Of a stretch of DNA of 64,000 bases, positions 24,155 through 32,053 are shown one piece after another. This DNA comes from Isoptericola jiangsuensis (GTDB lineage: Bacteria; Actinomycetota; Actinomycetes; Actinomycetales; Cellulomonadaceae), in assembly GCF_002563715.1 (NCBI RefSeq), contig NZ_PDJJ01000001.1, forward strand, positions 3,472,001-3,536,000. Reading direction: 5' to 3'. A model generated the notes under the pieces. That model worked only from the letters and a program-made list of their open reading frames with translations, searched no databases and was not told the DNA's origin. How positions within the stretch are numbered: position 1 is the first letter of the stretch; each line of letters opens with the position of its first letter. Position numbers and translations under genes: made by a program.

Positions 24155-24330
24155 TTTCCTCACCAGGCGTCTCGCGTGCGTCCGACGACCTCGGCGATCG
24201 TTCTTGGGCCGCGCGCTCAAGCCTCGCCGGACGTCCAGGGCCGCGCCGGGCACCCGGCCTCGTGAGCGACGTGGTCGTCGCCGGCTCGCGGGCCGTCCCG
24301 TCGTGTCGCGCCGTGCCGACGGCACGACGC
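24155..24330. other. Non-coding spacer inside repeat locus A
   Basis: No supported gene, promoter or repeat is visible here. The open frames that cross it are in shadow frames and have no ribosome site. Confidence 0.5.
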
Positions 24331-24490
24331 TGCGCTGAGTCGCGGCAACCTGCGCTGAGTCACGCGGAATCGCGCTGGGTCGCGGAGACCTGCGCTGAGT
24401 GGCGGAACCTTGCGCTGACTCGCGGGCAGTTGCGCTGAGTCGCGGGAGGTTGCGCTGAGTGGCGGGAGGTTGCGCTGACTCGCGTCGGGA
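24331..24490 (+). repeat. 20-bp tandem array, eight units (locus A, centre)
   Basis: Eight units with an exact 20-bp period start at 24331, 24351, 24371, 24391, 24411, 24431, 24451 and 24471. The conserved part is TGCGCTGA(G/C)TCGCGG, with variable spacers such as CAACC, AGACC and AGGT. The period equals about two helical turns, as for protein-binding iterons. Too short and too close-packed for a CRISPR array. Confidence 0.88.
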
Positions 24491-24509
24491 CGGGACGACG
24501 GAGCCGGGG

Positions 24510-24594
24510 GTCGGGGTGGCCGGGCACGGTCGTCCACCCCGAAGTGGAGGGCCCCCTGGGGCCCGTGAACGCGACCGTGCCCGGCCACCCCGAC
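24510..24594 (-). repeat. Long hairpin element A2, inverted relative to A1
   Basis: A perfect 23-bp stem (24510-24532 with 24572-24594) encloses a 39-nt loop (24533-24571) carrying the reverse complement of the same 34-nt core. The arm sequence (GTCGGGGTGGCC...) differs from A1's, yet is fully complementary. It is sense-oriented with respect to the convergent osmC gene that ends at 24663. Confidence 0.9.
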
Positions 24595-24626
24595 ACCCGT
24601 CGAGCGCGACCCCCGGCGAGCGCGAC

Positions 24627-24666
24627 GAACGCTGACTCGCGCGCGGGAACGCTGAGTCGCGCTCAG
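24627..24666 (+). repeat. 20-bp repeat, two units (locus A, right)
   Basis: GAACGCTGACTCGCG and GAACGCTGAGTCGCG lie exactly 20 bp apart and run into the stop codon of osmC. Same family as the central array, with GAA instead of TGC at the front. Confidence 0.75.
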
Positions 24667-25106
24667 CCCTCCCAGGTGACGTCGAGCGTGATCTCGCCGA
24701 CGCCGGTGAGGGCCTTGGACACGGGGCAGCCGGCCTTCGCGGCGTCGGCCGCGGTGCGGAACGCCGCCTCGTCGACACCGGAGGCGTAGCCGCGGACGGT
24801 GAGGGCGATGGTGGTGATCTGCGGGGCGCCGGACGAGTCGGCACCGAGGGTGACGTCGGCGGTCACCTCGACCTGCTCGGGGGTGCCACCGACCTTGCCG
24901 AGCTCGCCGGAGAACGCCATGGCGTAGCACGACGAGTGCGCGGCGGCGATGAGCTCCTCCGGGCTGGTGACGCCCTCCGCCTCGTCGGCGGCGCGGCGCG
25001 GGAACGACACGTCGAAGGTGCCGGTGCCGGAGCTGGTGAGCTCGAGCTGGCCGGAGCCTTCCATGAGGGTGCCGTTCCAGGCGGTGCGGGCGGTACGGAC
25101 GGGCAT
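24663..25106 (-). CDS. OsmC family peroxiredoxin
   Basis: The 147-residue protein matches the OsmC/Ohr superfamily, close to OsmC proper: 'TARTAWNGTLMEGSGQLEL' at the start, the first catalytic Cys in 'IAAAHSSCYAMAFSGEL', and the second in 'AAKAGCPVSKALTG'. These thiol peroxidases reduce organic hydroperoxides in the cytoplasm. AAGGAG lies 6 nt before the ATG. The 3' end adjoins repeat locus A. Confidence 0.92.
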   Translation of the reverse strand: MPVRTARTAWNGTLMEGSGQLELTSSGTGTFDVSFPRRAADEAEGVTSPEELIAAAHSSCYAMAFSGELGKVGGTPEQVEVTADVTLGADSSGAPQITTIALTVRGYASGVDEAAFRTAADAAKAGCPVSKALTGVGEITLDVTWEG

Positions 25107-25165
25107 GACGTGCTCCTTCGCGGGGTACGGCAGGGACTGACCGACCGTACCCCGCGCGGGGCGGG

Positions 25166-26587
25166 TCAGGGCGAGCCGAGGTCGAGCGCGTCGTCGGCGA
25201 CGGCGACGACGGTCCACACGTTGCCGTCGGCGTCGGAGAGCTCGTAGGCGGGCACCAGGAGGGTGGCGCGGTCGGTGCGGTGCTCCTGGGCGAGACCGAG
25301 GCGGGCGTCGGTGATGGTGATGTCGCTGACGGGCCAGGGCAGGGGGTCGCCGGCGGTGGGCGGGGCGGGCGGGGTGGTGGGGCCGGAGTCCTGGGGCTCG
25401 ACCATGAAGCGGGTCTCGAGGGTGGGGCCGAGGGTGACGGGCCACAGGTTCTGCCCGAACCGGGGGTCGCCGAGGCGTTCGACGGCCTCGGCGGGGCTGA
25501 CGACGGGGTAGGTGCCGAGCTCGGTGCGGGCGGCGAGGAACCCGTCGAGCCAGGCGATGCCCTCGGTGGAGACGGTGGCGCTCCAGGTCGCGCCGGTGCG
25601 CTGACCGTCGACGACCTCGTGGGCGGTGACCCAGCGGGTGCCGGGCTCGCCGTCCTGCGAGGGCTCGAACTCGAAGCCGTCGGGGTCGACGCCGAGTCGT
25701 TCCATGACGTCGCGCAGCCCGGCGACGGCTTTCTTGGCCGACACGTTCCCCTCAGGCTCGGTGCACACCTGGTCGCCGTCGATCGCGGGCTGCTCCATCT
25801 CGGCCAACTCCTGGGCACTCGCTGTCTCGCAGCGCCACGGGTCGGCGGCGGGGTCGTGGTAGCTGAGGTAGGCGGTGGAGTCGGCGGACAGCCAGAGGGT
25901 GGGTCCGTCGCCGTCCTGGGGCCCGACGGACCAGGAGCCCCAGTCCCAGCGGGGTTCGCCGGCGACGCCGAGGGCGGCGGCGGCCCGGGCGGCACCGTCC
26001 TTCGTCGCGACGTCGGTGGCGTCGTAGGCGTAGGCGGCGGCCTCGGTGCCGCTGGTGGACAGCCCCTCCTGGGAGAAGGCGGCACGGCCGTCGAACCAGC
26101 TGGGCACGGCGGTGTCGTAGGACGTCGCGGAGTCCCCGGCGACGGTGGAGTTCTCGGCGGCGAGCCCGTCGGCGGCGACGCGGCCGGCGGGCGCGGGCGC
26201 GGGTGCCATCTCGTTCGCGCCCTGCGGACCTGCACCGCCGAGCGTGACGGGGGGAAGCGCGTCGGACGCGGGAGCCGCGCCGTCCGCCGTCGCGGCGCCG
26301 ACGGCGTACCCGCCGCCTCCCAGGACGACCGCGCCGGCGACGGCGGCGGCGACGAGGCCGGCGGTGCGGCGACGCCGACGGTGGGCGAGCTCGTCGGGCG
26401 GGGCGGCCGGGGTCCCGGTGGGGGTGGCGTGCGCGGCGGTGCCCGGGACGGTCTCCCGGGGTGAGTCGTCGGTGCGGCCGCCGGTCAGGGCGTCCACCTT
26501 GGCGCGCAGCACGCCCTCGCGGGTCGTGGTGCCGTCGGCGGGGTCGGCCCCGGTGAGCCGGTCGTAGGCCTCGTCTCGTGCGTCCAT
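25166..26587 (-). CDS. Membrane-anchored protein paired with an ECF sigma factor
   Basis: The 473-residue protein has a short cytoplasmic N-terminal region (MDARDEAYDRLTGADPADGTTTREGVLRAKVDALTGG), a basic stretch RRRRR, one transmembrane helix at ~75-98 and a large extracellular domain with no family I recognise ('EPRWDWGSWSVG', 'PSQDGEPGTRWVTAHEVVDGQRTGATW'). It follows the sigma gene by 14 bp and has a GAGGAGG ribosome site, so they are co-transcribed. By position and topology it could be the sigma's regulator, though the N-terminal region shows no clear zinc anti-sigma (HxxxCxxC) motif. Confidence 0.7.
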   Translation of the reverse strand: MDARDEAYDRLTGADPADGTTTREGVLRAKVDALTGGRTDDSPRETVPGTAAHATPTGTPAAPPDELAHRRRRRTAGLVAAAVAGAVVLGGGGYAVGAATADGAAPASDALPPVTLGGAGPQGANEMAPAPAPAGRVAADGLAAENSTVAGDSATSYDTAVPSWFDGRAAFSQEGLSTSGTEAAAYAYDATDVATKDGAARAAAALGVAGEPRWDWGSWSVGPQDGDGPTLWLSADSTAYLSYHDPAADPWRCETASAQELAEMEQPAIDGDQVCTEPEGNVSAKKAVAGLRDVMERLGVDPDGFEFEPSQDGEPGTRWVTAHEVVDGQRTGATWSATVSTEGIAWLDGFLAARTELGTYPVVSPAEAVERLGDPRFGQNLWPVTLGPTLETRFMVEPQDSGPTTPPAPPTAGDPLPWPVSDITITDARLGLAQEHRTDRATLLVPAYELSDADGNVWTVVAVADDALDLGSP

Positions 26588-26601
26588 GTCGGTGGTCCTC
26601 C

Positions 26602-27189
26602 TCACGCGTCGTCGTTCGCGGCTCGTGCCGCCGTGCCGGTCGGGTCGTCCCCGGTGGTGCGCCCGGTGTCGTCGCCGGTCCGTTCGACGTCGGCCCAGGC
26701 GGTGCGCAGCCGGGCACGGGCGCGGGACAGGGCGGCGTCGGCACCGCCGCGGGTCACGCCGAGGACGGCGGCGAGGTCGTCGCCGCCGAGGCCGTCCCAC
26801 GCGACGAGCAGCAGGACGCGGCGGTCCCGGGCGGAGAGGCGTCCGAGGACGGCACGGACGCGGTCGTCGTCGAGGGCGAGCTCGGCGGGGTCGACGTCGT
26901 CGGGTTCCTCGGGGACGGCGGCGACGGGCAGCGCGCGGGCCTTGCGGCGGTGGTTCGCGAGGACGTACCCGGCGGTGCGGTACAGCCACGGCAGCTCGCC
27001 ACCGGTCGGGACGTCGTCGCGGCGGCGCCACGCGGTGGCGAGCACCTCGGCGGCGAGGTCCTCCGCGTCGTCCCGGGACGTCGCGAGGCGACGCACGAAG
27101 TAGCGGTGCACGGCCGTGGCGTGCGCGGTGAACAGCGCGTCGAACCAGGCGTCGTCGTGCGGTGGTGGCGCCTCCGTCGTCGTGGTCAA
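26602..27189 (-). CDS. ECF-type RNA polymerase sigma factor
   Basis: The 195-residue protein has region 2 ('ALFTAHATAVHRYFVRRLATSRDDAEDLAAEVLATAWRRRDDVPTG...LPWLYRTAGYVLANHRRKAR') and region 4 ('VRAVLGRLSARDRRVLLLVAWDGLGGDDLAAVLGVTRGGADAALSRARARLR'), linked without region 3, as in extracytoplasmic-function sigmas. The C-terminal ~30 residues are an acidic, Thr-rich tail. Its probable partner is the anchored protein immediately downstream. I see no obvious matching -35/-10 pair in front of it. Confidence 0.9.
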   Translation of the reverse strand: MTTTTEAPPPHDDAWFDALFTAHATAVHRYFVRRLATSRDDAEDLAAEVLATAWRRRDDVPTGGELPWLYRTAGYVLANHRRKARALPVAAVPEEPDDVDPAELALDDDRVRAVLGRLSARDRRVLLLVAWDGLGGDDLAAVLGVTRGGADAALSRARARLRTAWADVERTGDDTGRTTGDDPTGTAARAANDDA

Positions 27190-27300
27190 CGCTCCTCCTG
27201 GCGGTCGTCGTCGATCGCGGGCGCGGGCGCGCCCTCACCCCTCATGTGTGCCGTGCCCGTCCACTCTTGCAGCCGGGACGCCACCATTTCTCCCGGGGAC

Positions 27301-27340
27301 GACGACGACCCCCGACGTGGACACGTCGGGGGTCGTCGTC
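27301..27340 (-). terminator. Terminator downstream of the CBM5/12 chitinase gene
   Basis: A perfect 18-bp stem GACGACGACCCCCGACGT / ACGTCGGGGGTCGTCGTC with a 4-nt loop (GGAC), between the chitinase stop (27400) and the sigma factor start (27189). It separates the two transcription units. Confidence 0.75.
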
Positions 27341-27399
27341 CGGCCGGTGCGCAGGGGAGTCGTCCGCGCGGCCGGTCCCGGCCGGGGCCGGGGGTCAGG

Positions 27400-29085
27400 T
27401 CAGCAGGTGCCCTGGTCCTCCCAGACGCCCCACTGGCCGGTGGTGCCGGGCTCCTCGCCCGTCGTCCACCACTTGGCCCGCCACTTGTGGCCGTTGTGCA
27501 CGACGACGTTGCCGCCGGTGTAGACCGCGGAGCGGCTCCACGCGGTGCCGGCGCACGTCGGCGCGGTAGGCGACGGCGACGGGGTCGGCGTCGTGGTGGT
27601 GGTCGGCGACGGCGACGGGGTCGGCGACGTGGTGGCCGTCGGCGTCGGCGACGGGGTCGGCGTGACGGTGCCCGGGTTCACCGGGCCCTTGGCGCCAGTG
27701 AACAGGCCGGCGGCGACGGCGTCGAGGAGCTCGCCCTGCTCGTCACCGGAGAGGTCCCACCACATGCCGCCACCGAGGCCCTGGGAGCGGATGTACTGCG
27801 ACTTCTGCGCGATCGTCTGCGGCGTGTCGAGCGACCACCACTGGTCGCCGTTGTAGCGCCACGCGGAACCGGTCGCGGCGTCGTAGTAGCCGGTGCCGAG
27901 GTTCTTGAGGATGTCGTAGTCCTCGTTGCCCGCCTCCCACGTGCCGGGGCCGGCGTCGGTGGCGGTGCCCCACGGCTGGGACGACGTGGCGCCCTTCCAG
28001 CCGCGACCGTACATGGCCATCCCGAGTCCGAGCTGGGCCGGGTCGATGCCCGCCGAGGTGTACTGCTTGACGGCCTTGTCGACGGAGAACTGCTGCGCGG
28101 CCGGGCGGGGGTCCGCCGGGTCGTCGTAGAGGTTGATCTGGTGGCCCGTCAGGGTCTTGTTCCAGGCGCCGTGCAGGTCGTAGCCCTGGATGTTGCCGAA
28201 GTCGAGGGACTGGAAGATCCGCGGGTCGTTCCAGCCGCCGGCGGCGATGTCGGCCGGGTTGGCGGGCAGGAACGCGCTGAGCAGGTACTCCTTGCCCGTG
28301 GTGGCGCCGTAGGCGTCGAGCTGCTTGCGGAACTCGGCGAGCAGGAGGCGGAAGTTCGCCTTGTCGTTGACGGTGTCGACGTGGTTGCCGACCTCGCCGT
28401 TGTTCGAGCCGGGCCACTCCCAGTCGATGTCGATGCCGTCGAACACGCCGGCGGCGGCGCCGGCGCCACCGCGACCGTCGATCGTGGGCAGGTTGCCCTT
28501 GATGTAGAGGTTGATGCAGGACGACACGAACTTCTCGCGCGAGGCCTGCGTCGCGGCGGCCTTGGAGAAGTTCTTCGACCAGGTCCAGCCGCCGATGGAC
28601 AGCATGACCTTGAGGTGCGGGTACTTCGCCTTGAGCTGCTTGAGCTGGTTGAACGAGCCGGCGAGCGGCTGGTCCCACGTGTCGGCGACGCCGGCGACGG
28701 AGTTCGCCGCGGTGTAGCCCATGCCGAAGTCGGCCCACGCGTCGCCCGCGCCGTCCGACCCGTTGGGGCCGGTGCCCTGCGCCTTGTTGGCGATGAAGCA
28801 CTCGAGGGTCTGGTGGTGGATGTTGCCGAAGGAGTAGTTGATGTGGGTCAGCTGCTCCGCGGCACCCGAGGTGACGAGGTCCTGGACCTGGAAGTTGCGG
28901 CCGTAGACGCCCCACTGCGTGAAGTACCCGACGTTGCGGTACCCGTTGATGGCGCTGTCGCCGGTCGAGGTCTCGGCCGCCGACGCGCTGGTGGCCGCGA
29001 CGGCGCCGAGGGCACCGGCGAGCGCGACGGCGGCGCTCGTCAGGGCAGCCACGAGGCGCATCGGCCTGCGTGCTGGTGTGGACAT
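27400..29085 (-). CDS. Secreted GH18 chitinase with C-terminal CBM5/12
   Basis: The 561-residue protein has a signal peptide (MSTPARRPMRLVAALTSAAV..., cleavage near ATSASAA), a GH18 catalytic barrel (~45-440) and a Ser/Pro/Thr linker (PTPSPTPTATTSP) ending in a ~50-residue CBM5/12 chitin-binding module ('AWSRSAVYTGGNVVVHNGHKWRAKWWTTGEEPG'). The DxxDxDxE motif reads DGIDIDWE with catalytic Glu223. It hydrolyses chitin outside the cell. It is the second gene after the other chitinase (98-bp gap with a 14-bp palindrome) and may be separately regulated. Confidence 0.95.
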   Translation of the reverse strand: MSTPARRPMRLVAALTSAAVALAGALGAVAATSASAAETSTGDSAINGYRNVGYFTQWGVYGRNFQVQDLVTSGAAEQLTHINYSFGNIHHQTLECFIANKAQGTGPNGSDGAGDAWADFGMGYTAANSVAGVADTWDQPLAGSFNQLKQLKAKYPHLKVMLSIGGWTWSKNFSKAAATQASREKFVSSCINLYIKGNLPTIDGRGGAGAAAGVFDGIDIDWEWPGSNNGEVGNHVDTVNDKANFRLLLAEFRKQLDAYGATTGKEYLLSAFLPANPADIAAGGWNDPRIFQSLDFGNIQGYDLHGAWNKTLTGHQINLYDDPADPRPAAQQFSVDKAVKQYTSAGIDPAQLGLGMAMYGRGWKGATSSQPWGTATDAGPGTWEAGNEDYDILKNLGTGYYDAATGSAWRYNGDQWWSLDTPQTIAQKSQYIRSQGLGGGMWWDLSGDEQGELLDAVAAGLFTGAKGPVNPGTVTPTPSPTPTATTSPTPSPSPTTTTTPTPSPSPTAPTCAGTAWSRSAVYTGGNVVVHNGHKWRAKWWTTGEEPGTTGQWGVWEDQGTC

Positions 29086-29104
29086 GGTGGTTCCTTCCTG
29101 TGGT

Positions 29105-29118
29105 GCCCGACGTCGGGC
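29105..29118. promoter_or_regulatory. 14-bp palindrome upstream of the CBM5/12 chitinase
   Basis: GCCCGACGTCGGGC is a perfect palindrome about 20 nt upstream of the chitinase ATG (29085). It could be an operator or part of the upstream gene's termination signal. Confidence 0.4.
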
Positions 29119-29183
29119 GGTGCGGGGAGGCCCGGCCGCGCCGCCTCAGGGGGCGGGCGACGCGACCGGGAGCAGGGGTCGGG

Positions 29184-31799
29184 TCAGCAGGCGCCCTGGT
29201 CGGCCCAGGGGTTGGCGTCTCCGACGGTCGAGGGCGTGTCGCCCTGCGTGTACCACTTGGCCTTCCACGTGCGGCCGGCGTGGGAGACGAGCGCTCCCCC
29301 GGTGTAGACCGTCGTGGAGCTCCAGGCGGCGGCGGTGCACTCACCGGTGCCGCCCGTCCCGCCGGTGCCGCCGGTGCCGCCGGTCCCGCCCGTGGGCAGG
29401 TCGACGACGGTGACGCCACGCGGGTGGTCGTAGGTGGTGGCGTACTCGGTGCCGTCCACGGTGATCGTCACGTTGGAGAACTGCGCGACGGGCAGCGCCC
29501 ACTTGAGCTGGTTCGTGATGGAGCCGCCGGCGGGGATGCCTCCGGTCGGGACCGTGAACGTCGCCGTGTGGAAGTTGGCGCCGAGACCGCCGACGTTGGG
29601 GCCGCTACGACCCGGGGTCGACGTCGTCTTGTAGCCGGACCAGTCGCTCATCTTGCCCGTGTCGGTGGTGCCGTACTGGAAGGTGACGGTGGCACCGGCG
29701 GGGATGTCGGTCGCGCCGTGGTTGGTGAAGACCACCTTGGGCGCGATCGGGTAGTTGCTGTCGCCGAGCGCGAACTCGGTGTACTCGAGGTCGACGTCGA
29801 GAGCCTGCGTCGGCATCGCGCGCTCCGCCTTGGTGGCGTCGTAGGCGCCGCCGCCCACGAACTTGGCGTGCATGAGGTCGACGAGCGTGCTGCCCATCTC
29901 GTACTGGCCCTTGGCCTGGTCGTACTCGAAGTCGCCCGCGAGCTCCCAGATCATGAGGCCGCCGAGGCCGGTGGAGTTGACGTAGTCGGCCTTGGCGGTG
30001 ATCGCCTCGGTCGAGTCGCCGGACAGGAACGTCTTGGTCTGCGCGTTCCACCACCACTCGTTCTTCGACACCGGGTCGAAGTGGCGGGTGTAGGTGCCCT
30101 CGATGGTGGTGGGGACCTTGTAGGCGGCGGCGTAGTCGCCCACGACGCCCTTCTCGAGGTTGAGGACGTGCCAGATCGGGTTGGCGCCGGCCGGGATGGC
30201 GTTGCCCTGCGGGTCGGAGTCGAACCACAGGTTGTCGATGCCGTCGGCACCGTCGCCGCACTTGCCGTTGGTGCCCGCGGGGCAGACGGTGCCCGCGGTG
30301 GCGGGGGCGCGGCCGTTCATGCCGTAGGTGCCGCCCTGCACGTTCTGGTGGCCACGGGTGTAGAAGGGCACACCCATGTTGATGCGGCCGCCCTGCATGG
30401 CGCCGCGGAAGTAGTGCGCGGCCCAGTCGGCGTTGAGGTAGCCGTTGCCCTCGTAGGCGGTGTACACGCCGCCCGCGGTGAGCTCGGCGTCCTTGCCGTC
30501 GTCGAACAGGGCGCCGTTGCCGCCCACGTACTCGTTCCAGGAGCCGTGCAGGTCGTACGTCATCATGTTGACGTAGTCGGCGTACTCGGTGATCTGGTAC
30601 ACCTCCATGCCGCGCAGCAGCCAGCCGGACGACGGCGTGGCGGTGGTGAGCAGGTAGTACTCGCCGTCCTGGGCGCCCGCGGCGTCGAGGTGCTCGCGGA
30701 GGGTCTTCATGAGGGCGACGTAGCCGGAGAAGAGCTGCCCGCGCTTGGCGTTGGCGATGGCGAAGTCGTCCGGGTTGCCCGCGTCCTTGTTGGAGGTCGG
30801 GTACTCGTAGTCGATGTCGATGCCGTCGAACCCGTAGGTGCGGATCATGTCGACGACCGACTCGGCGAAGACGTCCATGCGGGCCTGCGACTCGGTGAGC
30901 GTGTAGAAGCCGCCCGACGCGACGCGGTTGCCGTCGCCGTCGAAGTAGCCGCCGGTCTCGGCCCAGCCGCCGACGGCGGGGAGGACCTTGACGCCCGGGT
31001 TGGCCTTCTTGTACTTGGCGAGCAGGTTGAAGTGGCCCGTGTACGGCAGCGTCGGGTCCATCTCGGCGCCCGCGACGCCGGGCCACGTCAAGTCGGTCGC
31101 GGAGTTGCCGGGGGCGTCCGCGTTGACCGACACCTTGTAGTCCGGGCCGACGTGCGCGAACGCGTAGTTGATGTGGGAGAGCTTGTCCCAGGGGATGTCG
31201 CTCGCCAGGTAGGAGGGCTGGCCGTTCTTGCCGGTGCGCCAGCTCGTGAAGTAGCCGATGACGCGACGGTCGAGGCCGTTGGGGAGGATCTCGCGGCCGT
31301 CGGCGTCGTAGACGTCGCAGTAGGGCGTGTCGACGCCCGGGGTGGCGGCCATGCCGTCGGGGCGGCACTTCTCGTCCGGGTTGGTGGTGCCGGGGTCCGT
31401 CGTCGGCTCGGGCGAGGGGGTGGTCGTGGCCGTGGGGCTCGGCGACGGCGACGGGGACGCCGTGACGGTCGGGCTGGGCGACGGGGACGGCGACGTCGTG
31501 GCGGTCGGCGAGGGCGACGGGGTGGACGTGCCGCCGCAGGCGCCCTGGGAGGCCCAGGCGCCCCAGGCGGTGGAGCCGGGCACCTCGCCCTGGGTGTACC
31601 AGCTCGCGCGGTAGTTCTGGCCGCTGTACGAGGCCACCTCACCGCCGCGGTAGACGGTGGCCGCGCTCCACGGGGTGGCGCAGTCGGTGGCGGCCGTGGC
31701 GGTCGTCGTCGTGGCGATCGCGGTGAGACCGGTGACGGCGAGTGCGGCGGCGACGCCTGCCGCGGCGATCCTGTGCCGTACCGAGGGTGTTGCTCTCAT
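29184..31799 (-). CDS. Secreted GH18 chitinase with CBM5/12 modules at both ends
   Basis: The 871-residue protein has a signal peptide (MRATPSVRHRIAAAGVAAAL...), an N-terminal CBM5/12 (~38-88), a long Ser/Pro/Thr linker (~90-140), a GH18 domain (~168-650) with DGIDIDYE and catalytic Glu322, a C-terminal beta-sandwich of the chitinase C type (~690-805), a run of Gly-Gly-Thr repeats and a second CBM5/12 (~823-871). Two binding modules suggest processive action on crystalline chitin. The frame is open upstream to 32000, but only the ATG at 31799 gives a signal peptide and has AGGAG upstream. Confidence 0.95.
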   Translation of the reverse strand: MRATPSVRHRIAAAGVAAALAVTGLTAIATTTTATAATDCATPWSAATVYRGGEVASYSGQNYRASWYTQGEVPGSTAWGAWASQGACGGTSTPSPSPTATTSPSPSPSPTVTASPSPSPSPTATTTPSPEPTTDPGTTNPDEKCRPDGMAATPGVDTPYCDVYDADGREILPNGLDRRVIGYFTSWRTGKNGQPSYLASDIPWDKLSHINYAFAHVGPDYKVSVNADAPGNSATDLTWPGVAGAEMDPTLPYTGHFNLLAKYKKANPGVKVLPAVGGWAETGGYFDGDGNRVASGGFYTLTESQARMDVFAESVVDMIRTYGFDGIDIDYEYPTSNKDAGNPDDFAIANAKRGQLFSGYVALMKTLREHLDAAGAQDGEYYLLTTATPSSGWLLRGMEVYQITEYADYVNMMTYDLHGSWNEYVGGNGALFDDGKDAELTAGGVYTAYEGNGYLNADWAAHYFRGAMQGGRINMGVPFYTRGHQNVQGGTYGMNGRAPATAGTVCPAGTNGKCGDGADGIDNLWFDSDPQGNAIPAGANPIWHVLNLEKGVVGDYAAAYKVPTTIEGTYTRHFDPVSKNEWWWNAQTKTFLSGDSTEAITAKADYVNSTGLGGLMIWELAGDFEYDQAKGQYEMGSTLVDLMHAKFVGGGAYDATKAERAMPTQALDVDLEYTEFALGDSNYPIAPKVVFTNHGATDIPAGATVTFQYGTTDTGKMSDWSGYKTTSTPGRSGPNVGGLGANFHTATFTVPTGGIPAGGSITNQLKWALPVAQFSNVTITVDGTEYATTYDHPRGVTVVDLPTGGTGGTGGTGGTGGTGECTAAAWSSTTVYTGGALVSHAGRTWKAKWYTQGDTPSTVGDANPWADQGAC

Positions 31800-31894
31800 G
31801 GGGGTCTGACTCCTGCTCGCTGGTCGGTCGGTGGAGGCCGAGCACCACGACGGGCCGTGGCCCGCTGTGCTCCTCGTCGAGCACCGTTCAGGGC

Positions 31895-31916
31895 AAAAGT
31901 AAGGACTCTTACCTTT
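31895..31916. promoter_or_regulatory. Palindromic candidate operator upstream of the large chitinase
   Basis: AAAAGTAAG-GACT-CTTACCTTT: 9-bp arms with one mismatch, about 95-115 bp upstream of the chitinase start, in a locally AT-rich patch unlike the surrounding DNA. It is a good candidate for a chitin-responsive regulator site; it does not match the DasR-type TGGTCTAGACCA consensus. Confidence 0.5.
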
Positions 31917-31964
31917 CAAATGGATCAGGGAATCCCACACGAATCGGCCAGGAGGGCCGGTTTT

Positions 31965-32009
31965 CCGAGTACGTGTTTTCCCGTACTCGGTGAGTGACAC
32001 CAGTCACTC
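31965..32009. terminator. Double hairpin after the LuxR-type gene
   Basis: Two adjacent stems: CCGAGTACG/CGTACTCGG (31965-31973, 31982-31990) and GAGTGAC/GTCACTC (31992-31998, 32003-32009). They lie between the LuxR gene end (32054, minus) and the chitinase promoter region. They could terminate the LuxR transcript or act as regulator sites. Confidence 0.45.
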
Positions 32010-32053
32010 GTCCGCCGCGCAGGCCGACGACGCCCGCCGGGCAGCAGGTCCGG

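Noticed and set aside
24331-24490. The 20-bp array as a CRISPR array
   Set aside because: Repeats are ~15 bp with 5-bp variable parts and no unique 30-40 bp spacers; no cas genes are present.
24217-26235. Long minus-strand open frame crossing repeat locus A and two genes
   Set aside because: It runs through a 20-bp tandem array (not a multiple of 3) and in a shadow frame of osmC and the sigma partner gene. The apparent peptide repeats come from DNA repeats, not from protein selection.
29341-29395. GGT-repeat run in the large chitinase as a recent microsatellite frameshift
   Set aside because: The frame stays open through it and a full CBM5/12 follows, so it is a normal Gly-Thr linker.
31992-32009. 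GAGTGAC-ACCA-GTCACTC as a DasR (dre) site for the chitinase
   Set aside because: It lacks the TGGTCTAGACCA core and is nearer the LuxR gene end than the chitinase promoter; kept only as a hairpin.
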